64,000 nt of DNA. It comes from UBA4416 sp040387555. GTDB lineage: Bacteria; Bacteroidota; Bacteroidia; B-17B0; Aurantibacillaceae. A program made the translations under genes and the position numbers. Numbering within the stretch: position 1 is the stretch's first letter; each line of letters starts with the position of its first letter. Below the pieces are notes generated by a model. That model saw nothing but the letters and a program-made list of their open reading frames with translations. It was not told where the DNA came from and made no database searches. The DNA is taken from the NCBI GenBank assembly GCA_040387555.1, contig JAZKDO010000002.1, positions 124,001 through 188,000 on the forward strand, given 5' to 3'. Positions 26,371-35,872 of the stretch are shown here, one piece after another.

Positions 26371-28365
26371 TTATCTCGGATATTCTATGCGAACATGATA
26401 AATATTCATTAAACGTTTTTTGAATATTTTTTTAATCTGTGTAATATCCCTGAAAGTAATATCAGCATTCATGAATTGATTTTCATTGATCTGGTGATTT
26501 ATTATTTGATCAACGAGTCCATCAATGGCAATTGCATCATATTTTTTTAAACTACGGGAAGAGGCTTCCACACCATCCGCCATCATTAAAACAGCCGTTT
26601 CTTTACTGAATGGGATGGGGCCGGGATATTTAAATAAATCTTCATTTATGATCTGGCCTTCGTGTTCTTTTTTGTAGTTATGTAAAAAATACCGGGTAGC
26701 GGTAGTACCATGATGTGTTCTTATAAAATCAATCACAGTTTCTGGAAGTTTATTTTCTTTAGCAATTTCGACGCCTTTTATCACATGGCTGATAATAATT
26801 TGGGCACTTTCTTCGGAAGTTAAATCCTCATGCGGACTTACTTCTCCAACCTGATTTTCAATAAAAAAACGAGGATTTACCATTTTTCCAATATCATGGT
26901 ACATCGCTCCTGTTCTCACCAACAGTGGATTACCCCCGATTTTATAACAAGCCTCTTCTGCTAAATTAGCAACTTGCAATGAATGCTGAAAGGTGCCGGG
27001 CACTTTTTGGGATAGTTGACGAAGTAAAGGTGAGTTTAAATCACATAATTCAAGCAGGGTAAAATCTGAGGTAAAACCAAACACTTTTTCGAAGATATAG
27101 ATGAGAGGAAACGAAAATAAAACGCAAACACTGCTGATTAAAAAAGGTATATAGTTTTGAAGATTACTGATAGCCTGTGATGTATTGTTTACTAAGTGAT
27201 AAGCCACGTAGGCTAAAACATAAAATACAAATGTCAATAATGCCGAAATAAATAATTTAGAACGTTTACCCATGTCGGCAACACTAAATATTGTTCCAAT
27301 GCCGGCAATAAGTTGAACAAAAACAAATTCAAATTTATCAGGAACGAAAAATGCACAGATTAAAATAATATTTAAAAAATTAAAAAGTGATGTTCTGCTA
27401 TCAAAAAACACCCTTATTAAAATGGGAACTAAACAAAAAGGAACTGCATAGGCGTAACTATTATTGTATTTAATAACAATGCTTGTAACTAATACAATGA
27501 TCATGATGATTAAAAAGATGAATGTTACTTGTGTGTTTTGACTAAAAATAGCTTTTCTGAAAAATGCCAGAAATAACATCATAATTCCCATAACCAATAC
27601 GCACAGTAATACCTGGCCTGCAACAATAGTTAATAATGGAGATTTGGTATCCTGATCAGCTAATTCGGCATTGTAGCTTTGTAAAATGTTACTCTGTTCT
27701 TCTGTTATATTGTCATTCTTTTTAACAAGTACATCCCCTTTTTCTATTTTAGCTTTATATAAATATTGTGCTTCAGCCTCTTCGTTAATTGCCATTTGAT
27801 TTGACAATATCTCATCAAAAACAATGTTTGGGGTTAAACGGGCAAGAATTTTGTTAACCGAAACGTCATTCTGGATTTGTTCAGATAAATAATGTTTTGT
27901 CTTTTCATAGTTAAAAAGAGCCTGACTTTTTGTATAAGTTACTTCGTTTTCGTCAACAATATATACTACAGAATCTATATATGAAACGGGCATATTTGAA
28001 AAATAGAGACCAGTCCTGTAAATACTGTCAATGCATAATTTCGTTGCAGTTTTTTGATTATCGGTTAATTCTTGAAAGTCAGAGAAAATAGACGAAACGT
28101 CAACTTGTATTTTTTTAAAATATGCTATTTGCTTTTTCGTTTCTTTTTCTTCCCTTGCCAATTCATCAGTAGTTTTTTTTACTAAAAAATCAAAAGGAGA
28201 AACGAGGTCAGCGTTTAACCATACATCTCCTTCATTGATATTACTAAGCTGCTGCGAAATATTTTTCGGTAAAAGATAAACACAAAAAAGAACACATACG
28301 GTAAACACAATGCCTTTGTACCAAAGGGCATGCTTATCTCTTATTTTTGTAAATAGGCTATTCAC
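26371..28365 (-). CDS. PgpH/YqfF-like 7TM HD-domain phosphodiesterase
   Basis: Membrane protein with an extracytoplasmic 7TMR-HDED domain (about 45-250), seven transmembrane helices (about 265-430) and a cytoplasmic HD domain. H461, H490-D491 (in Y-H-D-I-G-K) and a later T-H-H-G-T-T make up the metal-binding pattern. Related PgpH proteins hydrolyse cyclic di-AMP, so this one probably controls that messenger and osmotic or wall balance. The start is GTG 28365; no better ATG lies just upstream. It is 81 bp downstream of a CHU_C gene and may be expressed separately. Confidence 0.92.
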   Translation of the reverse strand: MNSLFTKIRDKHALWYKGIVFTVCVLFCVYLLPKNISQQLSNINEGDVWLNADLVSPFDFLVKKTTDELAREEKETKKQIAYFKKIQVDVSSIFSDFQELTDNQKTATKLCIDSIYRTGLYFSNMPVSYIDSVVYIVDENEVTYTKSQALFNYEKTKHYLSEQIQNDVSVNKILARLTPNIVFDEILSNQMAINEEAEAQYLYKAKIEKGDVLVKKNDNITEEQSNILQSYNAELADQDTKSPLLTIVAGQVLLCVLVMGIMMLFLAFFRKAIFSQNTQVTFIFLIIMIIVLVTSIVIKYNNSYAYAVPFCLVPILIRVFFDSRTSLFNFLNIILICAFFVPDKFEFVFVQLIAGIGTIFSVADMGKRSKLFISALLTFVFYVLAYVAYHLVNNTSQAISNLQNYIPFLISSVCVLFSFPLIYIFEKVFGFTSDFTLLELCDLNSPLLRQLSQKVPGTFQHSLQVANLAEEACYKIGGNPLLVRTGAMYHDIGKMVNPRFFIENQVGEVSPHEDLTSEESAQIIISHVIKGVEIAKENKLPETVIDFIRTHHGTTATRYFLHNYKKEHEGQIINEDLFKYPGPIPFSKETAVLMMADGVEASSRSLKKYDAIAIDGLVDQIINHQINENQFMNADITFRDITQIKKIFKKRLMNIYHVRIEYPR

Positions 28366-28446
28366 TATGACAAATGAAGGTAATTTTTAGTGGTTGAATT
28401 AAAAAAAGAAAAAAGGTTTATGAACATAGCAGTTGTTACTTTAATT

Positions 28447-31206
28447 TTAACGCACCAGCGTAACATGACCGATGCGGGATTCATATTCTTTGGACACAAT
28501 ATTTTTGAATTCACATTTCCATACATATACATCCATCGGACTATCTGCACCTTTAAAGGCGCCGTTCCACCCTGCTTCCGTATCGGTTGTGGTGTAAATT
28601 AGTTGCCCCCATCGGTTAAATATCATAAAGGTATAGTCTTCTACTCCAATAACAATAGGTTTAAAAACATCATTTAAATTATCTTTATTGCCTGGAGTAA
28701 ATGCATTTGGAATCCAGAATCTGAATTCAGGAAGCACTCGAATTGTCATTCCAATGGTGTTTGGGCAAGCAAAAACATTGGTAACAGTTTGCGTCACGTA
28801 ATAGTCACCCCAGGTTAAATATGTATGCATTGGATTTATTTCGTCTGATCCTGATCCATCACCAAAATTATAATACCAACTTACAATATTTGTTGTGCCG
28901 GATGTATTAAAAAAGAAAATGTCAGGTTCAAAAATTGATGTAATTAAAGGTGACGCTACGAAATTGGCAACAGGTGAAGGATTGACAGTAATACTTTGCA
29001 CGGAAACAAACTTACTGGTATCAATACATTTACTATCAGTGATGACGGTTAACGTATAAGTATAAATACCAGGAGGGGTGAAAACATGAGTTGGATTTGG
29101 CAGAGTTGAAGTGGTGCCATCACTGAAATTCCATAAGTAATTTAATGGTGAGGCCGAAGTACTTGTGTTTGAAAAATTAACGGACATTGGGTCGCAACCC
29201 AACGAAATAACAGGATCTATGGAAGCAACGGGATTAGTGTATAATGCAATAATTTTAGTAACCGTATCAATGCAGCCATCTTCATTAGCAATCAGCATAA
29301 TTGGAAAACTACCGGTAGTGTTAAAAATTATATTCGAGACATTTTGTGCAGAAGATGTTTGTGTTGAGGCAGAACTACCAAAATTCCAAGTAATTGTACC
29401 AGGTGTGGGGAAAAATGTATTATTTATAAAATCAAAACTATGATTATTAAAACACTCTCCGCTTGGGGACGAATAAGTAAAATTAGCTATTGGGGTTGGA
29501 AAAACATTAATACTGTTACCGGCAATGACTTTACTGGTATCTATGCATTTTTGATCAGTAATTACAGTAAGCGAAAAACCATAGAGACCGGGAGGTGAAA
29601 ATGTATGTGTTGGATTTTGTGCTGATGAGGTTGTCCCATCACTAAAGCTCCATAAATAAGTCATAGGAGTTCCGGCAGTACTTGTGTTACTGAATGTAAT
29701 AGTTACAGGATCGCAACCAGCCGATGGGAAATTGGCAATGGAGGCCACAGGACTTTGCCATACAGTAATGGTTTCTGTAATGGTTGCACTGCAACCATTT
29801 TTAGAAACTGTAAAAAGTATCGGATACTCTCCTGGCGCATTAAAAATTACATTGTTTACTGTTGGTGTGCTGGCACTGGGGGGAGATGCATTTGCACCGA
29901 AGTTCCAGTTTACTGTGCTCGCACCAGGGAACGAACCGCCACCATTAAAATTAAAATTATTTCCTAAAAAACATTGTGAAGTTGGTGCCAGGTAATTTGG
30001 TAAAATCAAAGAATCAATATGAAATATTTCTGTCGTTGTATCTCCACATGGTGTTTTTGGATTTACATATAAAGTTACCGTATAATCGCCAGGACCAGGG
30101 AAAGTATAAGTTGGGTTATATAAATTTGATGTATCTGCCAATGTATCCGGGTCTCCGAAATCCCAATGGTAAGCTGAACCATTAAAACTATTGTTTGCAT
30201 AAGAAACAGTAAAGCCATTACAATAGCCAGTTCCCTGGCCGTTATTAGTGGTTGTTTGAGAAACAATATCGGCTGCCACAACAAATGGACAATTGATAAC
30301 GTTAAATTGAAAGTCCCGATAATGTACACCAATCAAAACTCCATTTCTGTATTCGCTTACACAAACCCCAACAACCCATTGCCCGATAATATTAGGAACC
30401 CCGTCTAAAAAGCCAGCCTGATTTATATTGATAGCAGGACTTGAAGACATGGGATACGAAGATGAATATGGCGAAGTAAATGGCACAGAAATGTATGGGG
30501 GTGGTGTATTAACTGACGGGCAATTACCAGGTGGGTTTGAACATTGTCCTCCTGGAAACGCTGGTGATGTTCCTATAACCGGACAACATCCATCCAGCCC
30601 ATTAAAGGGACTGCATAAATTATAAACCAGCGAATCGCCATCAGGGTCGGTAGCCACATGGTTGAATGCTATAGGAATATCATTGCATATATATATTGGT
30701 GGCCTGTTCGAAAATCTTGGGCTACTATTTCCTGATACCGCTTCAGGACCAGGAATATGCTCCCAATAAGTTGCACCAACGCCGCCCGGATTTATTAAGT
30801 TTAATATAGTTCCGTTTCTACAACACCTTTGATACGCAATATAATAACCACCGGTTATGGGCGGAAGATTAATGATCTTTTCATAAATAGCTTCTTCAAC
30901 ACAGGCATTACCGGAAGAAGTTGGGGCACATGGACTATTGTTAGTTGGAGGGACAGCGATAATACTATTAGGGCTGATTTGAAAATCTGTCACAGGATTT
31001 CCAAACATATCAAAAATAGTAAAAAAGGCGGGACTGTCAAAAGGAGGTATACCATTAAAGCAATCTCGATATACCTTCATGGTTATTTTATAATTGTTAC
31101 CACCGAGGTTATCGTAAAAGATTTCTCCTCCAACTATGTGAGTTGCTTCTGCTAGTTTAAATAAAGCTAAGAAAGAAAGTAATAAATATGTCTTAAGTTT
31201 TCTGAT
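28447..31206 (-). CDS. PKD-repeat CHU_C (T9SS) surface protein; only start giving a signal peptide is AUC
   Basis: The reading frame continues upstream of the first ATG (31080) to the stop of the preceding gene. That extension encodes a good signal peptide and the conserved mature start A-T-H-I-V-G-G-E-I, which joins smoothly to V-Y-R-D-C. The extension has no ATG, GTG or TTG; the natural start position (31206-31204) reads ATC, three bases after the upstream TAA. Downstream are about six PKD-like domains (nt 28900-30300) with W-x-F-S-D-G-T-T and P-T-H-x-F-x-P-P-G-x-Y motifs, then a CHU_C domain (P-N-A-F-T-P start, N-R-W-G-Q middle). The CHU_C domain targets the protein to T9SS. From ATC the product is 919 residues; from 31080 it would be 877 and lack a signal peptide. 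Either AUC initiates or the base is mutated. Confidence 0.8.
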   Translation of the reverse strand: MRKLKTYLLLSFLALFKLAEATHIVGGEIFYDNLGGNNYKITMKVYRDCFNGIPPFDSPAFFTIFDMFGNPVTDFQISPNSIIAVPPTNNSPCAPTSSGNACVEEAIYEKIINLPPITGGYYIAYQRCCRNGTILNLINPGGVGATYWEHIPGPEAVSGNSSPRFSNRPPIYICNDIPIAFNHVATDPDGDSLVYNLCSPFNGLDGCCPVIGTSPAFPGGQCSNPPGNCPSVNTPPPYISVPFTSPYSSSYPMSSSPAININQAGFLDGVPNIIGQWVVGVCVSEYRNGVLIGVHYRDFQFNVINCPFVVAADIVSQTTTNNGQGTGYCNGFTVSYANNSFNGSAYHWDFGDPDTLADTSNLYNPTYTFPGPGDYTVTLYVNPKTPCGDTTTEIFHIDSLILPNYLAPTSQCFLGNNFNFNGGGSFPGASTVNWNFGANASPPSASTPTVNNVIFNAPGEYPILFTVSKNGCSATITETITVWQSPVASIANFPSAGCDPVTITFSNTSTAGTPMTYLWSFSDGTTSSAQNPTHTFSPPGLYGFSLTVITDQKCIDTSKVIAGNSINVFPTPIANFTYSSPSGECFNNHSFDFINNTFFPTPGTITWNFGSSASTQTSSAQNVSNIIFNTTGSFPIMLIANEDGCIDTVTKIIALYTNPVASIDPVISLGCDPMSVNFSNTSTSASPLNYLWNFSDGTTSTLPNPTHVFTPPGIYTYTLTVITDSKCIDTSKFVSVQSITVNPSPVANFVASPLITSIFEPDIFFFNTSGTTNIVSWYYNFGDGSGSDEINPMHTYLTWGDYYVTQTVTNVFACPNTIGMTIRVLPEFRFWIPNAFTPGNKDNLNDVFKPIVIGVEDYTFMIFNRWGQLIYTTTDTEAGWNGAFKGADSPMDVYVWKCEFKNIVSKEYESRIGHVTLVR

Positions 31207-31209
31207 CGT

Positions 31210-34200
31210 TTAGTCTTTAAATAATTGAAAAAATCCGTTAAACTTTCTTCCGTCCGTTAAATTAAGTGTGTAAAAATAAGTGCCATTATTTTCATCAGGA
31301 CTCCAGTCATTTTTATAATCACTATTAGTATAAATTCTTTTTCCCCAACGATTAAAAACGCTCAAAATAGATCCGCTATAATTCTGTAAACCATTGATGA
31401 TAAAATAGTCGTTGATTCCGTCGCCATTTGCTGTAATGACATTTGGTATAACGACATTACAATCAATAATTTCAATTATTAATACAATTGTATCTTTAAA
31501 GGCGCATTGGTCACTCACAGTAACGGTATAATTTTCTACACCTGGTATTCTGTATTCTAAGAAATAATAAACATTGTTCAAAGTATCATAGGGCGTAATT
31601 CCATTGTTGGGAATCAGCCAATTGATGTTATATGGCGGATTTCCATCTGTAACCATAACAGAAACTTGTTTTATAGAATCCAGACACATAACAACGGGGC
31701 TTATCGGAGTAATCACTGGTTGTGATGTAATAAGATTAACGGTATAAATAGAGGTGTCTTTACATGAAGGTGAGCTGCTGCCAATAACCGTATAAGTGGT
31801 ATTTGAATTTGAATTTACGTTAATAGAATTTGTTATAGCTCCTGTGTTCCAGGTATATGTAGATGCTCCGCTGGCAGTAATAATACCCGTTTGACCCGGA
31901 CAAATAGAAGTGCCTACAACGCTGATAGTGGGATTGGGAACAACGCTAACCGTTTTAACTGAATTCACAGAACAGGCTCCTAAGGTTGAAGTTACCATAT
32001 AGGTAGTTGTATCATTTGGCGATACAACAATTGGATTTATTGTTTGCCCGTTGCTCCATAAAAGAGAGGAGCCGCCTAAAGCTGTTAAAGTAGTACTCTG
32101 GCCTGCGCAAATATGATTATTACCGGTAATTGAAACAAATTGATTAATCACACTTACTGTAGCTACTGCCATACTTGTGCAGGAGCCTACGGAACCTGTT
32201 ACGGTATAATCCGTGCTTATTGCAGGGTTTACGCTAATTGTATGAGATATTGCTCCGGTATTCCAGGAATAACTGTTAGCGCCGGTAACTCCTAACAGCG
32301 CGTTATCGCCAAAACAGATAACTGTATCGGTTGCAATCAAAGTGGGAGTTGGCACTACGGTTAATGTATAAACGGCAGTGTTAGTGCATGATGTATTTAG
32401 CGTTCCTGTAACAGTATACGTTGTAGGAACGGATGGGTTAACGGTAATTGAGTTAGACACTATTCCAGTACTCCATGTATAGGTTGTTGCGCCAAAAGCA
32501 CTAATAACAGCGTTTTGCCCAGGACAAATTATTGGTGCAGCAAAAGTTAATGTAGGTGTGGAAGTAACGCTTACTGTATATACTGCTATGTTTGTACAAG
32601 AACCTACGATAGAGGCTACAGTATAAGTTGTGTTGGTGGTTGGGGTTACCACAATACTTGTGGTTGATTCACCTGTATTCCAAAGATAGGATGAACCAAA
32701 CGAGGAGGCTGTTAACGTTGAACTTTCTCCAATACAAAGAAGATTATTTCCTGAGATAGAAGTTTGTCCTACAACGGATACGGTTGAAACAGCAGAGTTT
32801 GTGCACGCACCGTTAGCGCCAATCACCGTGTAATTGGTTTGTGTAGAAGGATTAACTAAAAGAGAATCAGAAACCACCCCGGTACTCCATGTGTAAGTTG
32901 ATGCTCCGGAAGCGGAAACATAAACACTGCCAGTTCCGCAGCTCATTGTATTTGTTGCTACAACAGTTGGATTAGCAACCGGGGTAACCGTAATTTCTTT
33001 AGAAACTGGTTTATCACAGACATCATTTACTGTTATCGTATAAACGATTATCGATGTAACTGGTCCGGTATTTAGAGTGGGAGTATTTACAGATGATGGA
33101 TTAATGGTATATGAATACGCAGGATACCCGAATGACGCTGATGCATTTAAAATAGTTGACTGGCCGGCGCATAATGTTATGTCATTTTGCGCAATAGTTA
33201 TTGGAGTATAATCTTTTATATATAAATTAAAATTTATGGCATTGGATGATAGACACGATGTAGTACTAGTAACAAAACTTGACAGCGATATTTTTATTGT
33301 ATCAATTCCTTCAGGTGAATTATCCTGAAGAGCGCTAAGGTTGCAAAACTTTACAGTATCCTGATTAGCCGCAAACACTACTTTGTTTGGCCATGTAAAA
33401 CCTGGATTACCAACCTGAATATAATCTGTTCCAAGAATCGCATTTCCTGATATCTGTAAGTTAAAAGAGTCAGCTAATGAAGTATTCCCATTTCTGATAA
33501 AATTAAAACAATTGATATTACAATCTTCAGATAAGATGGAATCGGGAACATTTGAGTTTGGATTGGTTGAATTTAAAGCCAATGGGGGTAAACTACTGAA
33601 TGAGCTTGCTTCTAAAAACACTCCTGAATCATATGTATAATCCCCAAACGGAGCAAGACCTCCATCGGCAATTGCAATTTTTATATGATAAGTTTGTCCG
33701 CAAATTACATTTTCCAAAGCATACATTACTTTCGTTAAACCATCAAATTCACAATTTATAATATTCCCAGTATTGCTTCTGTAAAACGTATTGTTTGTTG
33801 AAGCGTTTACATTATTAATCGATACACCAGTTGTTGTCCCTGGAATTAATGCAATGTTTTTATTAGTAAAGGTACCTCCAGAAGGATTTGGACCTGTTAG
33901 AAAAAACCCAAAAGCGTCATTAAAAGAGGAATTAACAAATTCAGGGTATTCTTCCGAGCCAAAAAAGTATCTGAATTTTAATGAATCACCCGTTGGAATA
34001 AAATCAAATTGAAGAATTCCGGCATCATAAGTATTGTTTCCTGAAATAATATTTAAATCCGGGTCTCCTGCGTTATTAAATGAAGTAGTTGTTCCTGTGT
34101 TGTTATTTGGCCCTTGGGGCCCATTAATGGAGCTGGTGGAAGCGTGTCCGGAGGAAATCAAAATTCCGGCTGTTAAACCAAGATTAGTATTGGCGGTAGC

Positions 34201-34383
34201 TGAAAATTGTCCAATCTGTGATAAATTACCCGTGAATGTTATATTCGAAGCCGTAACACCACTACCTAATAGTACGTTTTGTACCAGTTGCTGCGGCGTT
34301 AAAGTTTGAGTTGTAGTTAGTTGTGCGGTTAAATGATTTACAAAAAACAGGGTGAAAATGAAAATTTTATATAATCGTCTCAT
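31210..34383 (-). CDS. Choice-of-anchor-L protein with Ig-like repeats and CHU_C domain
   Basis: ATG 34383 opens the signal peptide (MRRLYKIFIFTLFFVNHLTAQ); the TTG at 34407 only adds eight residues. Residues about 22-260 match the choice-of-anchor L domain (L-V-Q-N-V-L-L-G-S-G-V, G-I-L-I-S-S-G, F-F-G-S-E-E-Y-P-E-F). Six Ig-like repeats of about 69 residues (nt 31720-32970) follow, each with C-x-G-x-x-x-x-x-x-A, Y-x-W-x-T-G and Y-T-V. The end is a CHU_C domain (N-G-D-G-I-N-D-Y-F, N-R-W-G-K, G-T-Y-F-Y) for T9SS export. It is first in a minus-strand operon with the PKD protein, three bases apart. An adhesive surface protein is inferred. Confidence 0.88.
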   Translation of the reverse strand: MRRLYKIFIFTLFFVNHLTAQLTTTQTLTPQQLVQNVLLGSGVTASNITFTGNLSQIGQFSATANTNLGLTAGILISSGHASTSSINGPQGPNNNTGTTTSFNNAGDPDLNIISGNNTYDAGILQFDFIPTGDSLKFRYFFGSEEYPEFVNSSFNDAFGFFLTGPNPSGGTFTNKNIALIPGTTTGVSINNVNASTNNTFYRSNTGNIINCEFDGLTKVMYALENVICGQTYHIKIAIADGGLAPFGDYTYDSGVFLEASSFSSLPPLALNSTNPNSNVPDSILSEDCNINCFNFIRNGNTSLADSFNLQISGNAILGTDYIQVGNPGFTWPNKVVFAANQDTVKFCNLSALQDNSPEGIDTIKISLSSFVTSTTSCLSSNAINFNLYIKDYTPITIAQNDITLCAGQSTILNASASFGYPAYSYTINPSSVNTPTLNTGPVTSIIVYTITVNDVCDKPVSKEITVTPVANPTVVATNTMSCGTGSVYVSASGASTYTWSTGVVSDSLLVNPSTQTNYTVIGANGACTNSAVSTVSVVGQTSISGNNLLCIGESSTLTASSFGSSYLWNTGESTTSIVVTPTTNTTYTVASIVGSCTNIAVYTVSVTSTPTLTFAAPIICPGQNAVISAFGATTYTWSTGIVSNSITVNPSVPTTYTVTGTLNTSCTNTAVYTLTVVPTPTLIATDTVICFGDNALLGVTGANSYSWNTGAISHTISVNPAISTDYTVTGSVGSCTSMAVATVSVINQFVSITGNNHICAGQSTTLTALGGSSLLWSNGQTINPIVVSPNDTTTYMVTSTLGACSVNSVKTVSVVPNPTISVVGTSICPGQTGIITASGASTYTWNTGAITNSINVNSNSNTTYTVIGSSSPSCKDTSIYTVNLITSQPVITPISPVVMCLDSIKQVSVMVTDGNPPYNINWLIPNNGITPYDTLNNVYYFLEYRIPGVENYTVTVSDQCAFKDTIVLIIEIIDCNVVIPNVITANGDGINDYFIINGLQNYSGSILSVFNRWGKRIYTNSDYKNDWSPDENNGTYFYTLNLTDGRKFNGFFQLFKD

Positions 34384-34483
34384 CAGATAAAAATATCTAA
34401 AAATCAATTAATTAACAACTTTTTCAATCATCCAAATTCCATTTTAGATAAAAAAACTACATTAGTGCAAAAATCCTACAACA

Positions 34484-35872
34484 ATGGACAAAAATCAAGT
34501 TCAATCTTACCTGAATTCAAATAAAGAACGTTTTTTAAATGAATTATTAGAATTATTAAAGATTCCATCGATCAGTGCAAAACCTGAACACAAACCGGAT
34601 ATGGAAAAAACAGCTGAGGCTGTGAAGCAAAGATTAATCGAAGCAGGCGCTGATCATGTGGAAATATGTCAGACAAAAGGGTATCCTGTTGTTTACGGCG
34701 AAAAAATAATTGATCCCGCAAAACCAACAGTAGTTGTTTACGGACACTATGATGTGCAGCCCGCTGATCCGATTGACCTTTGGGATTCACCTCCGTTTGA
34801 ACCTGTCATTAAAAAAACGGATGTCCACCCGGAAGGCGCTATTTTTGCCCGTGGAAGTTGTGATGATAAGGGACAAATGTACATGCATGTGAAAGCCTTT
34901 GAAATTATGATGAAAACAAACACTTTACCGTGTAACGTGAAATTTATGATTGAAGGTGAAGAGGAAGTTGGTTCCCCAAGCTTAGGCCCATGGATTATTG
35001 AGAATAAAGAAAAACTAAAAGGAGATATTATTTTAATTTCAGATACCTCTATCATCGCTAATGACATTCCTAGTATTGATGCCGGATTAAGAGGCTTAGC
35101 TTATATGGAGGTTGAAGTTACCGGGCCTAACCGTGATTTACACAGTGGTGTTTATGGGGGAGCCGTTGCTAATCCTATTAACATCTTATGTAAGTTAATC
35201 GCGTCCTGTCATGATGAAAACAATCACATTACGATTCCTGCCTTTTACGACAACGTTCAGGAGTTAAGCGCGGATGAAAGAACAGAGATGGCCAAGGCCC
35301 CTTTCGATTTGGAAGCGTTCAAAAAAGATTTAAATATTGAAGAAGAACGCGGAGAAAAAGGATTTTCAACAAACGAACGTACCGGCATTCGTCCCACTCT
35401 TGATGTGAACGGCATTTGGGGCGGTTATACCGGCGAAGGTGCAAAAACGGTATTACCTTCAAAGGCTTTTGCTAAAATTTCGATGCGCCTTGTTCCAAAC
35501 CAGGACTCTCATAACATTAGTGAAATATTTAAAAAACATTTCGAAAGTATTGCGCCGAAATCCGTGAAAGTGAAAGTTACAGCACATCACGGCGGAGAAC
35601 CTGTTGTTGTTCCTATTACCTCTAAAGGATTTATATCTGCCAGTAAAGCGATGGAAGAGACCTATGGTAAAAAACCTATTCCTACACGAAGTGGCGGAAG
35701 TATTCCTATTGTGGCTTTGTTTAAAAAAGAATTAGGAATGGACAGTATTTTATTTGGTTTCGGCTTGGATAGCGATGCATTGCACTCTCCTAACGAACAT
35801 TATGGACTCTTTAATTATTACAAGGGAATTGAAACCATTCCGTTGTTCTATAAATATTTTACAGCTAAGTAG
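34484..35872 (+). CDS. M20 family dipeptidase
   Basis: A zinc metallopeptidase of the M20 group (carnosinase/PepV-like), 462 residues and likely cytoplasmic (no signal peptide). Metal and catalytic motifs are G-H-Y-D-V-Q-P (H88, D90), S-C-D-D-K-G-Q (bridging Asp about 127) and E-G-E-E-E-V-G-S (about 157-164). A dimerisation domain with R-D-L-H-S-G-V-Y-G-G follows, and the C-terminal zinc His is in S-P-N-E-H. It would cleave dipeptides or short acyl-amino substrates. It overlaps the next gene by one base (TAG/GTG). Confidence 0.95.
   Translation: MDKNQVQSYLNSNKERFLNELLELLKIPSISAKPEHKPDMEKTAEAVKQRLIEAGADHVEICQTKGYPVVYGEKIIDPAKPTVVVYGHYDVQPADPIDLWDSPPFEPVIKKTDVHPEGAIFARGSCDDKGQMYMHVKAFEIMMKTNTLPCNVKFMIEGEEEVGSPSLGPWIIENKEKLKGDIILISDTSIIANDIPSIDAGLRGLAYMEVEVTGPNRDLHSGVYGGAVANPINILCKLIASCHDENNHITIPAFYDNVQELSADERTEMAKAPFDLEAFKKDLNIEEERGEKGFSTNERTGIRPTLDVNGIWGGYTGEGAKTVLPSKAFAKISMRLVPNQDSHNISEIFKKHFESIAPKSVKVKVTAHHGGEPVVVPITSKGFISASKAMEETYGKKPIPTRSGGSIPIVALFKKELGMDSILFGFGLDSDALHSPNEHYGLFNYYKGIETIPLFYKYFTAK

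Noticed and set aside
29165..29995. Plus-strand open frames of about 92 and 103 codons
   Set aside because: They are antisense shadows of the PKD-repeat gene; their mutual similarity only mirrors the PKD duplication.
31720..32970. Possible CRISPR or tandem DNA repeat array
   Set aside because: The roughly 208-bp periodicity is protein-coding Ig-like repeats in one open frame, with diverged DNA.
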